Shown here piece after piece: positions 1 to 9,596 of a stretch of 42,853 bases of DNA. The stretch comes from Streptomyces aureus. Lineage in GTDB: Bacteria > Actinomycetota > Actinomycetes > Streptomycetales > Streptomycetaceae. Position numbers and translations under genes: made by a program. Under the pieces are notes generated by a model. The model was not told the DNA's origin. It worked only from the letters and a program-made list of their open reading frames with translations, and did not search any database. Each line of letters opens with the position of its first letter. The stretch's first letter is position 1. The stretch is from NCBI RefSeq assembly GCF_001418135.1, contig NZ_LIPQ01000096.1, forward strand, positions 1-42,853, read 5' to 3'.

Positions 1-68
1 CCACCAAGCCGACCGGTCCTAGCGGCCCCACCGACCCCACCACCCCCGCCGGAGGCGATCCCGCGTGA
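1..68 (+). CDS. 3' end of the gene upstream of nuoH (probable complex I subunit)
   Basis: The frame starting at base 3 encodes a Pro/Thr/Gly-rich tail and stops at TGA 66-68, which overlaps the GTG of nuoH by two bases (GTGA). The overlap is typical of translational coupling and puts this gene in the same operon. Only about 21 codons are visible and they are low complexity, so the subunit cannot be read from sequence. If this is the partial second nuo cluster of Streptomyces, a NuoD-type subunit would be expected. In a full operon it would be NuoG. Confidence 0.6.
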   Translation, partial: TKPTGPSGPTDPTTPAGGDPA

Positions 69-1033
69 ACGACGTACTCGACGTCGCCCTCCGGCTTCTC
101 GTCGTCTTCGCCGTCTTCCTCGTCCTGCCGCTCGTCGTCGGCCAGACCGAGCACAAGGTCATGGCCCACATGCAGGGCCGCCTCGGCCCCATGTACGCCG
201 GTGGTTTCCACGGCTGGGCACAGCTCGTCGCCGACGGCGTGAAGTTCGCGCAGAAAGAGGACGTCGTCCCCAAGGACGCCGACCGGCGGGTCTTCCAGCT
301 CGCGCCGGCCGTCGCCCTCCTCCCGTACCTCCTCGTTCTCGTCGCGATCCCGATCGGTCCGAGCGAAGGCGCCGTCGGGCAGGTCGTCGACGCCGGCATC
401 TTCTTCGTGCTGGCCGTGATGGGCGTCGGCGTTCTCGGCAGTCTGATGGCCGGCTGGGCGTCCGCGAACAAGTTCTCGCTGCTCGGCGGGCTCCGTACCG
501 CCGCCCAGCTCCTCGCGTACGAGCTCCCCATGCTCCTCGCCGCCGCATCCGTCGCGATGGCCGCCGGCACCGTCTCGCTCCCCGGCATCCTCAACGCCTT
601 CGAGTGGTGGTGGGTGCCCTGGCAGATCGTCGGCGCCCTCGTGTTCTTCGTGGCGGGTCTCGCCGAGCTCCAGCGCCCGCCGTTCGACATGCCCGTCGCC
701 GACTCGGAGATCATCTTCGGCGCGTACACCGAGTACACCGGTCTCCGTTTCGCGCTGTTCCTGCTCGCCGAGTACGCCGGCATCGTCGTCCTGTGCGGCC
801 TCACCACCGTCCTGTTCCTCGGCGGCTGGCACGGCCCCTTCGGGGGTGACGGTCTCGGCTGGGTGTGGACCCTGCTCAAGACCGCCGTCCTCGCGTTCGT
901 CGTGATCTGGCTGCGGGTCAGCTACCCGCGCCTCCGCGAGGACCAGCTCCAGAAGCTCGCCTGGACGACCCTCGTCCCGCTCGCGCTCGCGCAGATCGCG
1001 CTCACCGGCATCGTGAAGGTGGCGATCCAGTAA
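65..1033 (+). CDS. nuoH: NADH-quinone oxidoreductase subunit H (NuoH-like)
   Basis: Membrane subunit of respiratory complex I that forms much of the quinone chamber and links the peripheral arm to the proton pumps. The 322-residue protein is almost entirely hydrophobic with about eight membrane segments. It retains the family loop [12 protein letters not shown] followed by [17 protein letters not shown], and a Glu-containing first loop ([15 protein letters not shown]) where the classical family has ERKxxxxxQxRxGP. The usual AETNRPPFD is [10 protein letters not shown] here. The GTG start overlaps the upstream stop, and the TAATG junction couples it to nuoI. From memory, the main Streptomyces NuoH is well over 400 residues, so this short, divergent form suggests the paralogous second cluster. 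Confidence 0.9.
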   Translation: MNDVLDVALRLLVVFAVFLVLPLVVGQTEHKVMAHMQGRLGPMYAGGFHGWAQLVADGVKFAQKEDVVPKDADRRVFQLAPAVALLPYLLVLVAIPIGPSEGAVGQVVDAGIFFVLAVMGVGVLGSLMAGWASANKFSLLGGLRTAAQLLAYELPMLLAAASVAMAAGTVSLPGILNAFEWWWVPWQIVGALVFFVAGLAELQRPPFDMPVADSEIIFGAYTEYTGLRFALFLLAEYAGIVVLCGLTTVLFLGGWHGPFGGDGLGWVWTLLKTAVLAFVVIWLRVSYPRLREDQLQKLAWTTLVPLALAQIALTGIVKVAIQ

Positions 1034-1605
1034 TGCCTCCGATCCCCGGCTCGGGCCTCGCCAAGGGCCTCGCCGTCACTCTCCGCACGATGACGAGGAA
1101 GACCGTCACCGCGCAGTACCCGGACGTCCAGCCCGAGCTGCCGCCCCGCACCCGCGGGGTCATCGGGCTGTTCGAGGAGAACTGCACGGTCTGCATGCTG
1201 TGCGCCCGTGAGTGCCCCGACTGGTGCATCTACATCGACTCCCACAAGGAGACGGTGCCGGCGGCCGCCCCCGGTGGCCGCGAGCGCAGCCGGAACGTCC
1301 TCGACCGCTTCGCCATCGACTTCTCCCTCTGCATGTACTGCGGTATCTGCATCGAGGTGTGCCCCTTCGACGCGCTGTTCTGGTCGCCCGAGTTCGAGTA
1401 CGCGGAGACCGACATCCACGAGCTGACCCACGAGCGCGACAAGCTCCGCGAGTGGATGTGGACGGTTCCCGAACCGCCCGCCCTCGACCCCGGCGCGGAG
1501 GAGCCGAAGGAGATCGCGGCCGCCCGCAAGGCGGCGGAGAAGGCCGCGGCCGCGGCCGCAGCAGAGGCCGAGGCCGCAGCCCAGGCCCAGGGGGAGCAGT
1601 CGTGA
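1033..1605 (+). CDS. nuoI: NADH-quinone oxidoreductase subunit I (NuoI, 2x[4Fe-4S])
   Basis: Carries the two tetranuclear iron-sulfur clusters that pass electrons toward the quinone-proximal cluster of complex I. Two ferredoxin motifs are visible: Cys51, Cys54, Cys57 and Cys61 ([12 protein letters not shown]), and Cys100, Cys103, Cys106 and Cys110 ([12 protein letters not shown]). The C-terminal 30 or so residues are an Ala/Glu-rich tail that probably forms a helix and is not part of the catalytic fold. ATG is chosen because it overlaps the nuoH stop (TAATG); the longer frame upstream is nuoH shadow. 190 residues. The stop overlaps the nuoJ GTG (GTGA). Confidence 0.93.
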   Translation: MPPIPGSGLAKGLAVTLRTMTRKTVTAQYPDVQPELPPRTRGVIGLFEENCTVCMLCARECPDWCIYIDSHKETVPAAAPGGRERSRNVLDRFAIDFSLCMYCGICIEVCPFDALFWSPEFEYAETDIHELTHERDKLREWMWTVPEPPALDPGAEEPKEIAAARKAAEKAAAAAAAEAEAAAQAQGEQS

Positions 1606-2198
1606 TCCTCGCCGCAGCTCGGCACGTCGCCCAGCAAGCCGCCCAGCAGCCCGTGCTCAACCAGGAGGCCCACGGCTTCCTCTCGCCCACCGGCGTCGAG
1701 ATCGCCTTCCTCCTCGTCGGTCTCGTCACCCTCGGCGCCGCCCTCGTCACCGTCACCACCCGCCAGCTCGTCCACGCCGCGCTCTGGCTGGTCGTGGCGC
1801 TCGGCGGCCTCGCCGTCGAGTACCTGATCCTGACGGCCGAGTTCATCGCCTGGGTCCAGGTCCTGATCTACGTCGGTTCCGTCGTCGTCCTCCTTCTCTT
1901 CGGGCTCATGCTCACCAAGGCCCCCATCGGCCACTCGCCGGACGCCGACTCCCGCAACAGACCGGTGGCCGCCGCCGTCGCGCTCGCCGCCGCGGGCGCG
2001 CTCGTCTGGGTGGTCGTCGACGCGTTCCGCACGACCTGGATCGACCTCGACGGAGCCGTGCAGGGCTCCACCGAGGTGTCCGGCGAGATCCTCTTCCGGC
2101 ACTGGGTGCTGCCGTTCGAGGCGCTGTCCGTGCTGCTGCTGGCCGCCCTGGTCGGCGCCATCGTGCTCTCCCGCAGGAAGAAGGAGGAGCAGCGCTGA
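1602..2198 (+). CDS. nuoJ: NADH-quinone oxidoreductase subunit J (NuoJ)
   Basis: Membrane subunit of complex I with about five transmembrane segments. It has the glycine-rich segment [19 protein letters not shown] characteristic of the family (around residues 85-104), the bent helix needed for coupling. The GTG start at 1602 overlaps the nuoI TGA and the stop overlaps the nuoK ATG (TGATG), so translation is coupled on both sides. At 198 residues it is short compared with the main-operon Streptomyces NuoJ as I remember it, because the C-terminal extension is missing (it ends RRKKEEQR). Open frame upstream of this GTG is out of phase with nuoI and is not coding. Confidence 0.92.
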   Translation: MILAAARHVAQQAAQQPVLNQEAHGFLSPTGVEIAFLLVGLVTLGAALVTVTTRQLVHAALWLVVALGGLAVEYLILTAEFIAWVQVLIYVGSVVVLLLFGLMLTKAPIGHSPDADSRNRPVAAAVALAAAGALVWVVVDAFRTTWIDLDGAVQGSTEVSGEILFRHWVLPFEALSVLLLAALVGAIVLSRRKKEEQR

Positions 2199-2587
2199 TG
2201 CACCTCGCCTACCCGGCCGTCCTCGCCGCCCTCCTCTTCGCCATCGGCGTGTACGGCGTCCTCGCCCGCCGCAACGCGATCCTGGTCCTGATGTCCGTCG
2301 AGCTGATGCTCAACGCCGTCAACCTCAACCTCGTCGCCTTCGACGTCTGGCTCCGCGACACCCTGCACGCCGGTCAGGCCCTCACCCTCTTCACCATCGC
2401 CATCGCCGCCGCGGAGATCGGCATCGGTCTCGCGATCGTCCTGATGGTCCACCGCAACAGGGGCACCTCGGACATCGACCGGCTCCGGGACACGGCGGAG
2501 CCGCCGCAGCCCTGGGACACCGCGACCGAGGACGGCGCGACCACCGACGACACGCCCACCGGCGAGAAGGCCGAGGCCACCGCGTGA
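2198..2587 (+). CDS. nuoK: NADH-quinone oxidoreductase subunit K (NuoK)
   Basis: Small three-helix membrane subunit of complex I. The two buried glutamates required for proton translocation are present: Glu35 in [13 protein letters not shown] and Glu73 in [15 protein letters not shown]. The normal family length is about 100 residues. Here a polar, Thr/Asp-rich tail of about 30 residues is added for a total of 129. The ATG overlaps the nuoJ stop and the 3' end overlaps the nuoL GTG by four bases. Confidence 0.93.
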   Translation: MHLAYPAVLAALLFAIGVYGVLARRNAILVLMSVELMLNAVNLNLVAFDVWLRDTLHAGQALTLFTIAIAAAEIGIGLAIVLMVHRNRGTSDIDRLRDTAEPPQPWDTATEDGATTDDTPTGEKAEATA

Positions 2588-4575
2588 CCACCACGACCCT
2601 CGCCGTCCTCGTCCCCCTCCTCCCCTTCCTCGGCTCCGTCGCCGGCCTCCTGCTCGGCCGTACCGCTCCCGGCTACGTCCGCCCGCTGGCCGTGCTGCCC
2701 ACCGTCGCCGCCGCGGTCCTGGCCGTGGTCGTCGCCGTACGGCAGGGCGGCGGGAAGGCCATCGACGCCGCGACCCAGCTCACCCCCACCGGCTCGGTCC
2801 CCATCGACCTGTCCCTGTACATCGACGGCTTCGCGGCCCTTGTCGCCGTCCTCGTCGGCGTCGTCGCCACCTGTGTGCAGATCTACTCGACCGGCTACCT
2901 CCGCGAGGACCCGCGCTACGCCTCGTACGCCGCGCTCGTCTCCCTCTTCACCTCCGCGATGCTGCTCGTCGTCTACTCCGGCGACCTGATGGTGCTCCTG
3001 GTCGGCTGGGAGATCATGGGCATCTGCTCGTACTTCCTGGTCGGCCACTACTGGGAGACCCCCGAGGCGCGCGCCGCATCCCTGAAGGCCTTCCTCGTCA
3101 CCAAGCTCGGTGACGTCCCCTTCCTCATCGGCCTCTTCGCGCTCGCCACCGACGCGGGCACGTTCCAGATCACGGGCGTGCTCGGCGCCGTCGCGCGCGG
3201 CGAGATCGACCACCCCACCGTGATCGCGCTGCTGCTGCTCGCCGGTGTGGCGGGCAAGTCGGCCCAGTTCCCGCTGCACACCTGGCTCCCGGACGCCATG
3301 GCCGGCCCCACCCCCGTCTCCGCGCTCATCCACGCGGCGACGATGGTCGCCGCCGGTATCTACTTCACGGCCCGGCTGCTGCCCGTCTTCGCCGCCTCCG
3401 CCGCCGCGATGACGGTGCTCGCCGTGATGGCCGCGATCACGATGGTCGGCTCGGCGCTCGCCGCGCTCGCCCAGGACGACATCAAGCGGGTCCTCGCCTA
3501 CTCGACGATCGGTCAGCTCGGCTACATGGCCGGTGCCCTCGCCGTCGGCGACCGCGGGTCCGCCGTCTTCCACCTCCTCTCGCACGGCGCCTTCAAGGCC
3601 CTGCTCTTCCTCGCCGCCGGCACCGTCATCCACGCCGCCGGTACGAACTCACTGACCGCCATGTCCCGCATGAGCGGCCTCGCGAAGCGCATCCCCGACG
3701 CGTACTGGACGATGACCGTCGCCCTGCTCGCGCTCGCCGCGATCCCGCCCTTCGCCGGCTTCTTCTCCAAGGAGGCCGTCCTGGTGGCCGCCGAGCACAC
3801 CGCGCTCGGAGAGCGGACCGTCGCCCCCGCCGGGGCCGGCTGGACCGTCCTCGTCGCCGGGCTGCTGACCGCCTTCCTCACCGCCGCGTACGCGCTCCGT
3901 CTCTGGCTGCGGACCTTCCGCGGCCGGGGAGCGGAGGCCCCCGACCACGGTCGCCAGCCGATCGCCATGACGTCCGTGCTGTGGGTGCTCGCGGTGCCCT
4001 CCCTGGGCTTCGGTCTGGCGGTCACGTACCTCGACGACTGGTTCGACGGGAACGACCTCACCCCGACCGTCACCACGGCCGTCCTCGGCACCGGCCTCGC
4101 CGCGGCCGGCGCCGTGATCACGTACGCGCTGTGGCGCACCCTCGCCGCCAGGACCCGGGTGACGGCCGCCGCCCAGGCACCCGCCCCGCACGTGGCCCAC
4201 CCGGACGCCGACGCCGGTCTCGTCGAGGCCGAGGCGCTGCACCTGCCGCACCCCGCCGAGGACCCGGCCGACCCCGGCCGCGCCCTCCTCGGCCCGCTGC
4301 ACGGTCCCGCCTCCGACGGCTTCCACCTGGACGCCGTCTACCGGGCGGCGTTCGTCCGCCCCGTCCTCGCCGCCGCCTCCCTGGTCCGCTTCCTGGACCG
4401 CGAGGTCGTCGACACCTACGTCCGCGCCGCGGGCACCTCCGCCAAGGGGCTCGGCTGGCTCGTCCGCCGTGCCCAGACCGGCAACGTGCAGACCTACCTC
4501 AGCGCCCTGCTCGCCGGCTCCGTCGTCCTGGCGATCGTCGCCGTCGCCCTCGCCAACGCCGTCGCCGGAGCGTGA
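2584..4575 (+). CDS. nuoL: NADH-quinone oxidoreductase subunit L (NuoL)
   Basis: Distal antiporter-like proton pump of complex I, 663 residues with many transmembrane helices. Key ion-pathway residues are in place: Glu143 in [18 protein letters not shown] and Lys225 in [17 protein letters not shown], followed by the [14 protein letters not shown] helix. The C-terminal region contains the amphipathic lateral-helix portion and a final membrane anchor. A His/Asp/Pro-rich hydrophilic stretch near residues 520-575 is likely a surface loop. The GTG start is inside the end of nuoK. It is followed by nuoM after three bases. Confidence 0.94.
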   Translation: MTTTTLAVLVPLLPFLGSVAGLLLGRTAPGYVRPLAVLPTVAAAVLAVVVAVRQGGGKAIDAATQLTPTGSVPIDLSLYIDGFAALVAVLVGVVATCVQIYSTGYLREDPRYASYAALVSLFTSAMLLVVYSGDLMVLLVGWEIMGICSYFLVGHYWETPEARAASLKAFLVTKLGDVPFLIGLFALATDAGTFQITGVLGAVARGEIDHPTVIALLLLAGVAGKSAQFPLHTWLPDAMAGPTPVSALIHAATMVAAGIYFTARLLPVFAASAAAMTVLAVMAAITMVGSALAALAQDDIKRVLAYSTIGQLGYMAGALAVGDRGSAVFHLLSHGAFKALLFLAAGTVIHAAGTNSLTAMSRMSGLAKRIPDAYWTMTVALLALAAIPPFAGFFSKEAVLVAAEHTALGERTVAPAGAGWTVLVAGLLTAFLTAAYALRLWLRTFRGRGAEAPDHGRQPIAMTSVLWVLAVPSLGFGLAVTYLDDWFDGNDLTPTVTTAVLGTGLAAAGAVITYALWRTLAARTRVTAAAQAPAPHVAHPDADAGLVEAEALHLPHPAEDPADPGRALLGPLHGPASDGFHLDAVYRAAFVRPVLAAASLVRFLDREVVDTYVRAAGTSAKGLGWLVRRAQTGNVQTYLSALLAGSVVLAIVAVALANAVAGA

Positions 4576-4578
4576 GCC

Positions 4579-6156
4579 GTGATCGATATCAGCGAATCCG
4601 TGATGCAGTTCCTTCTGGCGTTGATCGTCGCCGGACCGCTCCTCGGCGCGGCCGCCGCCCTTCTCCCCGCCCCGCCGGGACTGAAGGGGAAGTCCCCGGA
4701 CCAGGCCGTGCTCCGCCACGGCGTCACCGTCACCGGTGTGATCCTGCTGGCCGCGATCGTCCTCGCGCTGGGCTTCGACCACGACCAGCCGTCGAGGATG
4801 CAGGCCACCACGGACATCAGCTGGATCCCCGCACTCGACGTGCGGATCCACCTCGGTGTCGACGGCATCTCCCTCCCCCTCCTGGTCCTGACCGCGCTCC
4901 TGAGCTTCCTCTGCGCGCTGTACAGCTACTTCAAGATGCCCTCCGGCCCTTCCCCCAAGGGCTTCGTCGCGCTGCTCCTCGTCCTGGAGTCCGGCACCCT
5001 CGCCACCTTCGCCGTCCTCGACCTGGTCCTGTTCTTCCTGGCCTTCGAGATGGTCCTCATCCCGATGTACTTCCTCATCGCCCGCTGGGGCGGCGAGGGC
5101 AAGCAGGCCGCGGCCTGGAAGTTCATCCTCTACACGCTGCTCGGCTCCGTCGTCATGCTGCTCGGCCTGCTCCTCATCGGTGTGAAGGCGGGCACCTTCG
5201 ACATGGTGGCACTCGCCGCTGACAACGGCCGTGGACTGACCACATCCGTGCAGGTCATCGCCGTTCTCGCGATCGGCGTCGGGCTCGCCGTGAAGACCCC
5301 GATGTGGCCGCTGCACAGCTGGCTCCCGGACGCCCACACCGCCGCCCCCACGGTCGGCTCGGTCCTCCTCGCCGGCGTCCTGCTCAAGATGGGCACGTAC
5401 GGCTTCGTCCGGATCGTCCTGCCGATCGCCCCCGACGGCATGCGGATCTTCGCCCCCTACCTCGCCGCCTTCGCCGTCGCCGGGATCATCTACGGATCGC
5501 TCGCCTGCCTCGCCCTCGCGCGGCCCGGCAACAAGGGCGACCTCAAGCGCCTCATCGCGTACTCCTCCGTCGGCCACATGGGCTTCGTGCTCCTCGGCAT
5601 CGCCACCATGACCCCCACCGGGGTCAACGGCGCCCTCTTCGCCAACGTCGCCCACGGTCTCGTCACCGGCCTGCTCTTCTTCCTGGTCGGCGCCGTCAAG
5701 GACCGGTACGGCACCGCCGACCTCGACACCCTCGCCGGAGCCACCGGCGCCGCCCTCTACGGCCGCGCCCCGCGCCTCGGCGCCCTCCTCGCCTTCGCCG
5801 CCGTCGCCTCCCTCGGCCTGCCCGGCCTGGCCGGCTTCTGGGGCGAGATGCTGGCCCTGTTCGGCGCCTTCGAGCCCGCCGAGGGCCTCAGCCGCCCCGC
5901 CTTCCTCACCTTCATGGCGATCGGCGCCTTCGGTACCCTCCTCACCGCCGCGTACCTCCTGCTCGTCGTCCGTCGCGTCTGCATGGGCGGCCCCCGCCCC
6001 GCCGGGGAGACGCCGATCGCCGACGTCCAGGGGTACGAGTTCGCCGCCTGGACCCCGCTCGTCGCCCTCACCGTCCTCGCCGGACTCTGGCCCGCGGTCC
6101 TCCTCGGCCTCACCGACCCGGCCGTCCAGAAGCTCCTCGCCGGAGGCATCCGATGA
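4579..6156 (+). CDS. nuoM: NADH-quinone oxidoreductase subunit M (NuoM)
   Basis: Second antiporter-like proton pump of complex I, 525 residues. The conserved Glu157 (AFEMVLIPMYFLIARWGG) and Lys239 (AVKTPMWPLHSWLPDAHTAAPT) of the proton path are visible, as is the loop helix segment VGSVLLAGVLLKMGTYGF. The start is GTG, three bases after the nuoL stop. The 3' end overlaps the nuoN ATG (ATGA). Nothing suggests frameshift or loss of function. Confidence 0.94.
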   Translation: MIDISESVMQFLLALIVAGPLLGAAAALLPAPPGLKGKSPDQAVLRHGVTVTGVILLAAIVLALGFDHDQPSRMQATTDISWIPALDVRIHLGVDGISLPLLVLTALLSFLCALYSYFKMPSGPSPKGFVALLLVLESGTLATFAVLDLVLFFLAFEMVLIPMYFLIARWGGEGKQAAAWKFILYTLLGSVVMLLGLLLIGVKAGTFDMVALAADNGRGLTTSVQVIAVLAIGVGLAVKTPMWPLHSWLPDAHTAAPTVGSVLLAGVLLKMGTYGFVRIVLPIAPDGMRIFAPYLAAFAVAGIIYGSLACLALARPGNKGDLKRLIAYSSVGHMGFVLLGIATMTPTGVNGALFANVAHGLVTGLLFFLVGAVKDRYGTADLDTLAGATGAALYGRAPRLGALLAFAAVASLGLPGLAGFWGEMLALFGAFEPAEGLSRPAFLTFMAIGAFGTLLTAAYLLLVVRRVCMGGPRPAGETPIADVQGYEFAAWTPLVALTVLAGLWPAVLLGLTDPAVQKLLAGGIR

Positions 6157-7691
6157 CCCCAGTGACGGCGTTCGCCGACGACTCGCTCGTCCAGTCCGTC
6201 GACTGGCTCACGATCGCGCCCCCCACCCTCACGGCCGTGGTCGCCCTCGTCGTGCTCGTCGCCGACCTGTTCGTCCCCGAGGAGCGCAAGCGGCTCCTCG
6301 GCTGGACGGCGATCGCCGGCCTCGTCGCCGCCCTCGCCCTCCTCGTCCCGCTACGGGCCGGCGACCGCTCCACCTTCTGCCTCACCGCGGACACCCGGGC
6401 CGGCGCGTGCAGCTACACGGCCGACCACTTCACCCTGGTCATCCAGCTGCTCGTGCTCGGCGGCGCGCTCCTGACGGCGCTGCTCTCCGTCACCGAGACC
6501 CGCGAGAGGCTCCCGGCCGGCGAGTACTGGTTCCTGCTGCTCTCCTCGGCCGCCGGGGCCGCGCTGCTGCCCGCCTCACGGGACCTCGCGACCCTGGTCG
6601 TCGCCCTGGAGGTGGCCTCGCTGCCCGCCTTCGCGCTCGTCGGCCTCAAGCGCGGCGACCGCATGTCCGGCGAGGCCGCGCTCAAGTTCTTCCTGTCCTC
6701 CGTGACCGCGACCGCCGTCACCCTGCTCGGCGTGAGTTTCGTGTACGCGGCGACCGGCACCCTCCACCTCACGGAGCTCGCCCAGTCCCTCGACGACGTC
6801 CCCGGCCAGCTCCAGACGCTCGCCGAGGCGGGCGTGGCCCTGACCCTCGTCGGCTTCGCCTTCAAGACGGCCGCCGTCCCCTTCCACTTCTGGGTGCCGG
6901 ACACCTACGTGGGTGCCCCGCTGCCCGTCGCCGCCTACCTGTCGGTGGTCGGCAAGGCCGTCGGCTTCACCGGGCTCATCCTGGTGACGGTCGTCGCCTT
7001 CCCCTCGTACGCCGACGTGTGGGGCCCGGCGCTGGCCGCCCTCGCCGCGCTGACCATGACCGTCGGCAACGTGGCGGCCCTCCGGCAGCTGTCCACGCGC
7101 GCGTGGAGCGCGGTCCGGCTGCTCGCCTGGTCCTCCGTCGCCCAGGCCGGCTACCTGCTCGTGCCGATCGCGGCCGCCGCGTACTCCAGCGACGACCAGA
7201 TCGGTGCCACCGTCGCGTACGCCCTGATGTACGCCGTGGTGAACCTCGGCGCGTTCGCCGTCGTCGCGCTCGTCGCCCGCCGGCACCCCGAGAACCGGAT
7301 CGCGGACTACCGGGGCCTGTACGCGACGAGCCCCGCCGCCGCCCTCGCGCTCGCCTTCTTCCTCCTGAATCTGGCCGGTTTGCCCCCGGGTATCATCGGC
7401 CTCTTCGCCAAGGTGACCGTCTTCTCGGCGGCCGTCGACGCGGGCCTCGGCTGGCTGGCCGTGATCATGGGCGTCAACGTCGTGATCGGGCTGTACTACT
7501 ACCTCCGCTGGACGGCACTGCTGTTCCGCACGCCGGAGGGCGCGGTACGGGAGACGCCTGCCGGGACCCCCGTACCCCACACGGTCCCCGCGCCGATCAC
7601 CCTGGCGATCGTGCTGACCGCCGCCGCCGGCGTCGTCCTGTCGGGCTACCCGCAGATCGCGCTCCGCTTCGCGACGGACAGCCTGTTCTGA
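6153..7691 (+). CDS. nuoN: NADH-quinone oxidoreductase subunit N (NuoN)
   Basis: Third antiporter-like proton pump of complex I, 512 residues. It contains Glu153 (VVALEVASLPAFALVG), Lys238 (FAFKTAAVPFHFWVPDTYVGAP) and the late segment LNLAGLPPGIIGLFAKVTVF typical of NuoN. ATG 6153 overlaps the nuoM stop; the longer open frame upstream is antiphase to nuoM. It closes the visible nuo run. No terminator hairpin is obvious in the 37 bases before mscL, so read-through into mscL is possible. Confidence 0.93.
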   Translation: MTPVTAFADDSLVQSVDWLTIAPPTLTAVVALVVLVADLFVPEERKRLLGWTAIAGLVAALALLVPLRAGDRSTFCLTADTRAGACSYTADHFTLVIQLLVLGGALLTALLSVTETRERLPAGEYWFLLLSSAAGAALLPASRDLATLVVALEVASLPAFALVGLKRGDRMSGEAALKFFLSSVTATAVTLLGVSFVYAATGTLHLTELAQSLDDVPGQLQTLAEAGVALTLVGFAFKTAAVPFHFWVPDTYVGAPLPVAAYLSVVGKAVGFTGLILVTVVAFPSYADVWGPALAALAALTMTVGNVAALRQLSTRAWSAVRLLAWSSVAQAGYLLVPIAAAAYSSDDQIGATVAYALMYAVVNLGAFAVVALVARRHPENRIADYRGLYATSPAAALALAFFLLNLAGLPPGIIGLFAKVTVFSAAVDAGLGWLAVIMGVNVVIGLYYYLRWTALLFRTPEGAVRETPAGTPVPHTVPAPITLAIVLTAAAGVVLSGYPQIALRFATDSLF

Positions 7692-7728
7692 CCCCCCACA
7701 CGACGAAACACCAGGAGCGGGAAACACC

Positions 7729-8178
7729 GTGCTGAACGGATTCAAGGACTTCATACTTCGCGGGAACGTCATCTCGATGGCCATCGGTCTGGCCGTCGGA
7801 ACGGCGTTCACGGCGGTCGTCACCGGCTTCAGCAAGGCCTTCATCACCCCGCTCATCGGTCTCGCCACCGGCACCGTCGGCAACTTCAACGACGCGCAGT
7901 TCCACGTCGGCAGGACCGTCTTCCCCTACGGCCTCGCCATCTCCGCCGCCATCGCCTTCGTCATCACCGCCGCGGTCCTGTACTTCCTGATCGTCGCCCC
8001 GCTGACGAAGGTCCAGGAGCGGTTCGCGAGGGAGAAGGCGGCCGACCCGAAGTCCGAGAAGCGCGACTGCCCCCGCTGCTTCACGGAGATCCCGGCCATC
8101 GCCTCCCGCTGCGCCCACTGCACCAGCGAGGTCGAGCCGACCATCATCTTCGAGGAGAAGATCCCGGCCGCCCGCTGA
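7729..8178 (+). CDS. mscL: Large-conductance mechanosensitive channel MscL with C-terminal zinc ribbon
   Basis: Pentameric membrane channel that opens on osmotic downshock. The N-terminus MLNGFKDFILRGNVISMAIGL is classical MscL (N-terminal amphipathic helix, then the pore-lining TM1), with TM2 at about residues 66-91. The usual charged helix is followed by an added CxxC...CxxC zinc ribbon (Cys114, Cys117, Cys128, Cys131). 149 residues. Its GTG start has AGGAGCGGG about 8 bases upstream. It lies 37 bases after nuoN on the same strand. The zinc ribbon is not part of the classical channel fold and its role is unknown. Confidence 0.9.
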   Translation: MLNGFKDFILRGNVISMAIGLAVGTAFTAVVTGFSKAFITPLIGLATGTVGNFNDAQFHVGRTVFPYGLAISAAIAFVITAAVLYFLIVAPLTKVQERFAREKAADPKSEKRDCPRCFTEIPAIASRCAHCTSEVEPTIIFEEKIPAAR

Positions 8179-8229
8179 TCACCCGAACGGCCCACACCCC
8201 GCCACCGGCGCCCCCGGTGCGGCCGGGGG

Positions 8230-8255
8230 AACCCGAACCTCCCGCCTGGCGTTGA
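8230..8255 (+). promoter_or_regulatory. Possible ECF-sigma-type promoter for htpX
   Basis: GGAAC at 8230-8234 is followed after 17 bases by CGTT at 8252-8255, resembling envelope-stress or ECF sigma promoters (GGAAC, 16-17 bp, CGTT-like). It lies about 80 bases before the htpX start. GC-rich DNA produces such matches by chance, so this is a weak inference. Confidence 0.22.
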
Positions 8256-8337
8256 CCAGTACGGAAGGGTCCACTGGACGAGTGGATATGACCACGCAGC
8301 AAAGGGTTCCCCTGCCGCACCACTTGGAGGGCGTACC

Positions 8338-9201
8338 GTGCACCGCCGGCACAACGGGCTGAGGACCGCCGTACTTCTCGGAGGGCTCTCCGCCCTCATC
8401 ATCGTCATCGGCAGCTTCTTCGGCCGTACGGGGCTGATCGTCGCGCTCTTCGTGGCGCTCGGCACCAACGCGTACGCGTACTGGAACAGCGACAAGCTGG
8501 CACTGCGGGCCATGCGCGCCCGTCCGGTCAGCGAGTTCGAGGCACCCGCGCTCTACCGGATGGTGCGGGAGCTCTCCACGCAGGCGCGCCAGCCCATGCC
8601 GCGGCTCTACATCTCGCCGACCCAGGCGCCCAACGCCTTCGCGACCGGCCGCAACCCGCGCAACGCCGCCGTGTGCTGCACCGAGGGCATCCTCGCGATC
8701 CTCGACGAGCGCGAGCTGCGCGGGGTCATCGGCCATGAGCTGAGCCATGTCTACAACCGGGACATCCTCATCTCCTCGGTCGCCGGAGCGCTCGCCTCCG
8801 TGATCATGTTCCTGGTCAACTTCGCGTGGCTGATCCCGGTCGGCCGCTCCAGCGACGACGACGGACCGGGCATCCTCGGATACCTCCTGATCCTCATCCT
8901 CGGCCCGATCGCCGCCTCGGTCATCCAGCTGGCCATCTCCCGCTCCCGCGAGTACGAGGCCGATACCTCCGGAGCCCAGCTCACCGGCGACCCGCTCGCC
9001 CTGGCCAGCGCCCTGCGGAAGCTGGACGCCGGTACCAAGCAGCTGCCGCTGCCCGCCGAGCCCCGGATCGAGACCGCGAGCCACATGATGATCGCGAACC
9101 CGTTCGGGCCCGGGAAGGGCCTGTCCAAGATGTTCTCCACCCACCCGCCGATGGCCGAGCGCATCGCCCGGCTCGAACAGATGGCAGGTCGACGCCCGTG
9201 A
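8338..9201 (+). CDS. htpX: HtpX-family membrane zinc metalloprotease (M48)
   Basis: Membrane-bound zinc endopeptidase that degrades misfolded membrane proteins. Two N-terminal membrane helices (about 10-28 and 31-48) are followed by the catalytic HEXXH motif, His133-Glu134-His137 ([12 protein letters not shown]). The third metal ligand is in [13 protein letters not shown] (about Glu207), with two further hydrophobic segments between. The length of 287 residues is normal. GTG start with GGAGG about 8 bases upstream. The stop overlaps the GTG of the YccF-like gene (GTGA), so the two are translationally coupled. Confidence 0.93.
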   Translation: MHRRHNGLRTAVLLGGLSALIIVIGSFFGRTGLIVALFVALGTNAYAYWNSDKLALRAMRARPVSEFEAPALYRMVRELSTQARQPMPRLYISPTQAPNAFATGRNPRNAAVCCTEGILAILDERELRGVIGHELSHVYNRDILISSVAGALASVIMFLVNFAWLIPVGRSSDDDGPGILGYLLILILGPIAASVIQLAISRSREYEADTSGAQLTGDPLALASALRKLDAGTKQLPLPAEPRIETASHMMIANPFGPGKGLSKMFSTHPPMAERIARLEQMAGRRP

Positions 9202-9596
9202 AGACGATCCTCAACATCATCTGGCTGATCCTCTGCGGATTCTGGATGTTCCTCGGCTACATGCTCGCGGGCGTCCTGCTCTGCATCACGATCATCGGCA
9301 TCCCCTTCGGACTCGCCGCGTTCCGCATCGGGCTGTACGCACTGTGGCCGTTCGGGCACACGGTCGTGGACCGCCGGGACGCGGGCGCGCCCTCCTGCGT
9401 GGGCAACGTCCTGTGGCTGATCCTCGCCGGCTGGTGGCTCGCCCTCGGCCACATCACCACCGGCATCGCCCTCTGCATCACGATCATCGGCATCCCGCTC
9501 GGCATCGCGAACTTCAAGATGATCCCGGTGTCGCTGCTGCCCCTCGGCAAGGAGATCATCCCCACCGACCAGGCCTACGGCTACGCGGGCCGCTGA
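9198..9596 (+). CDS. YccF domain membrane protein
   Basis: 132-residue inner-membrane protein made of two tandem YccF units. Each has a hydrophobic helix followed by the near-identical signature [13 protein letters not shown] / [13 protein letters not shown]. Topology is about four membrane segments. The GTG start is inside the htpX stop, and the next gene begins directly after its TGA. The molecular function of YccF proteins is not established. Coupling to a quality-control protease suggests a membrane role, but that is only inference. Confidence 0.85.
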   Translation: MKTILNIIWLILCGFWMFLGYMLAGVLLCITIIGIPFGLAAFRIGLYALWPFGHTVVDRRDAGAPSCVGNVLWLILAGWWLALGHITTGIALCITIIGIPLGIANFKMIPVSLLPLGKEIIPTDQAYGYAGR

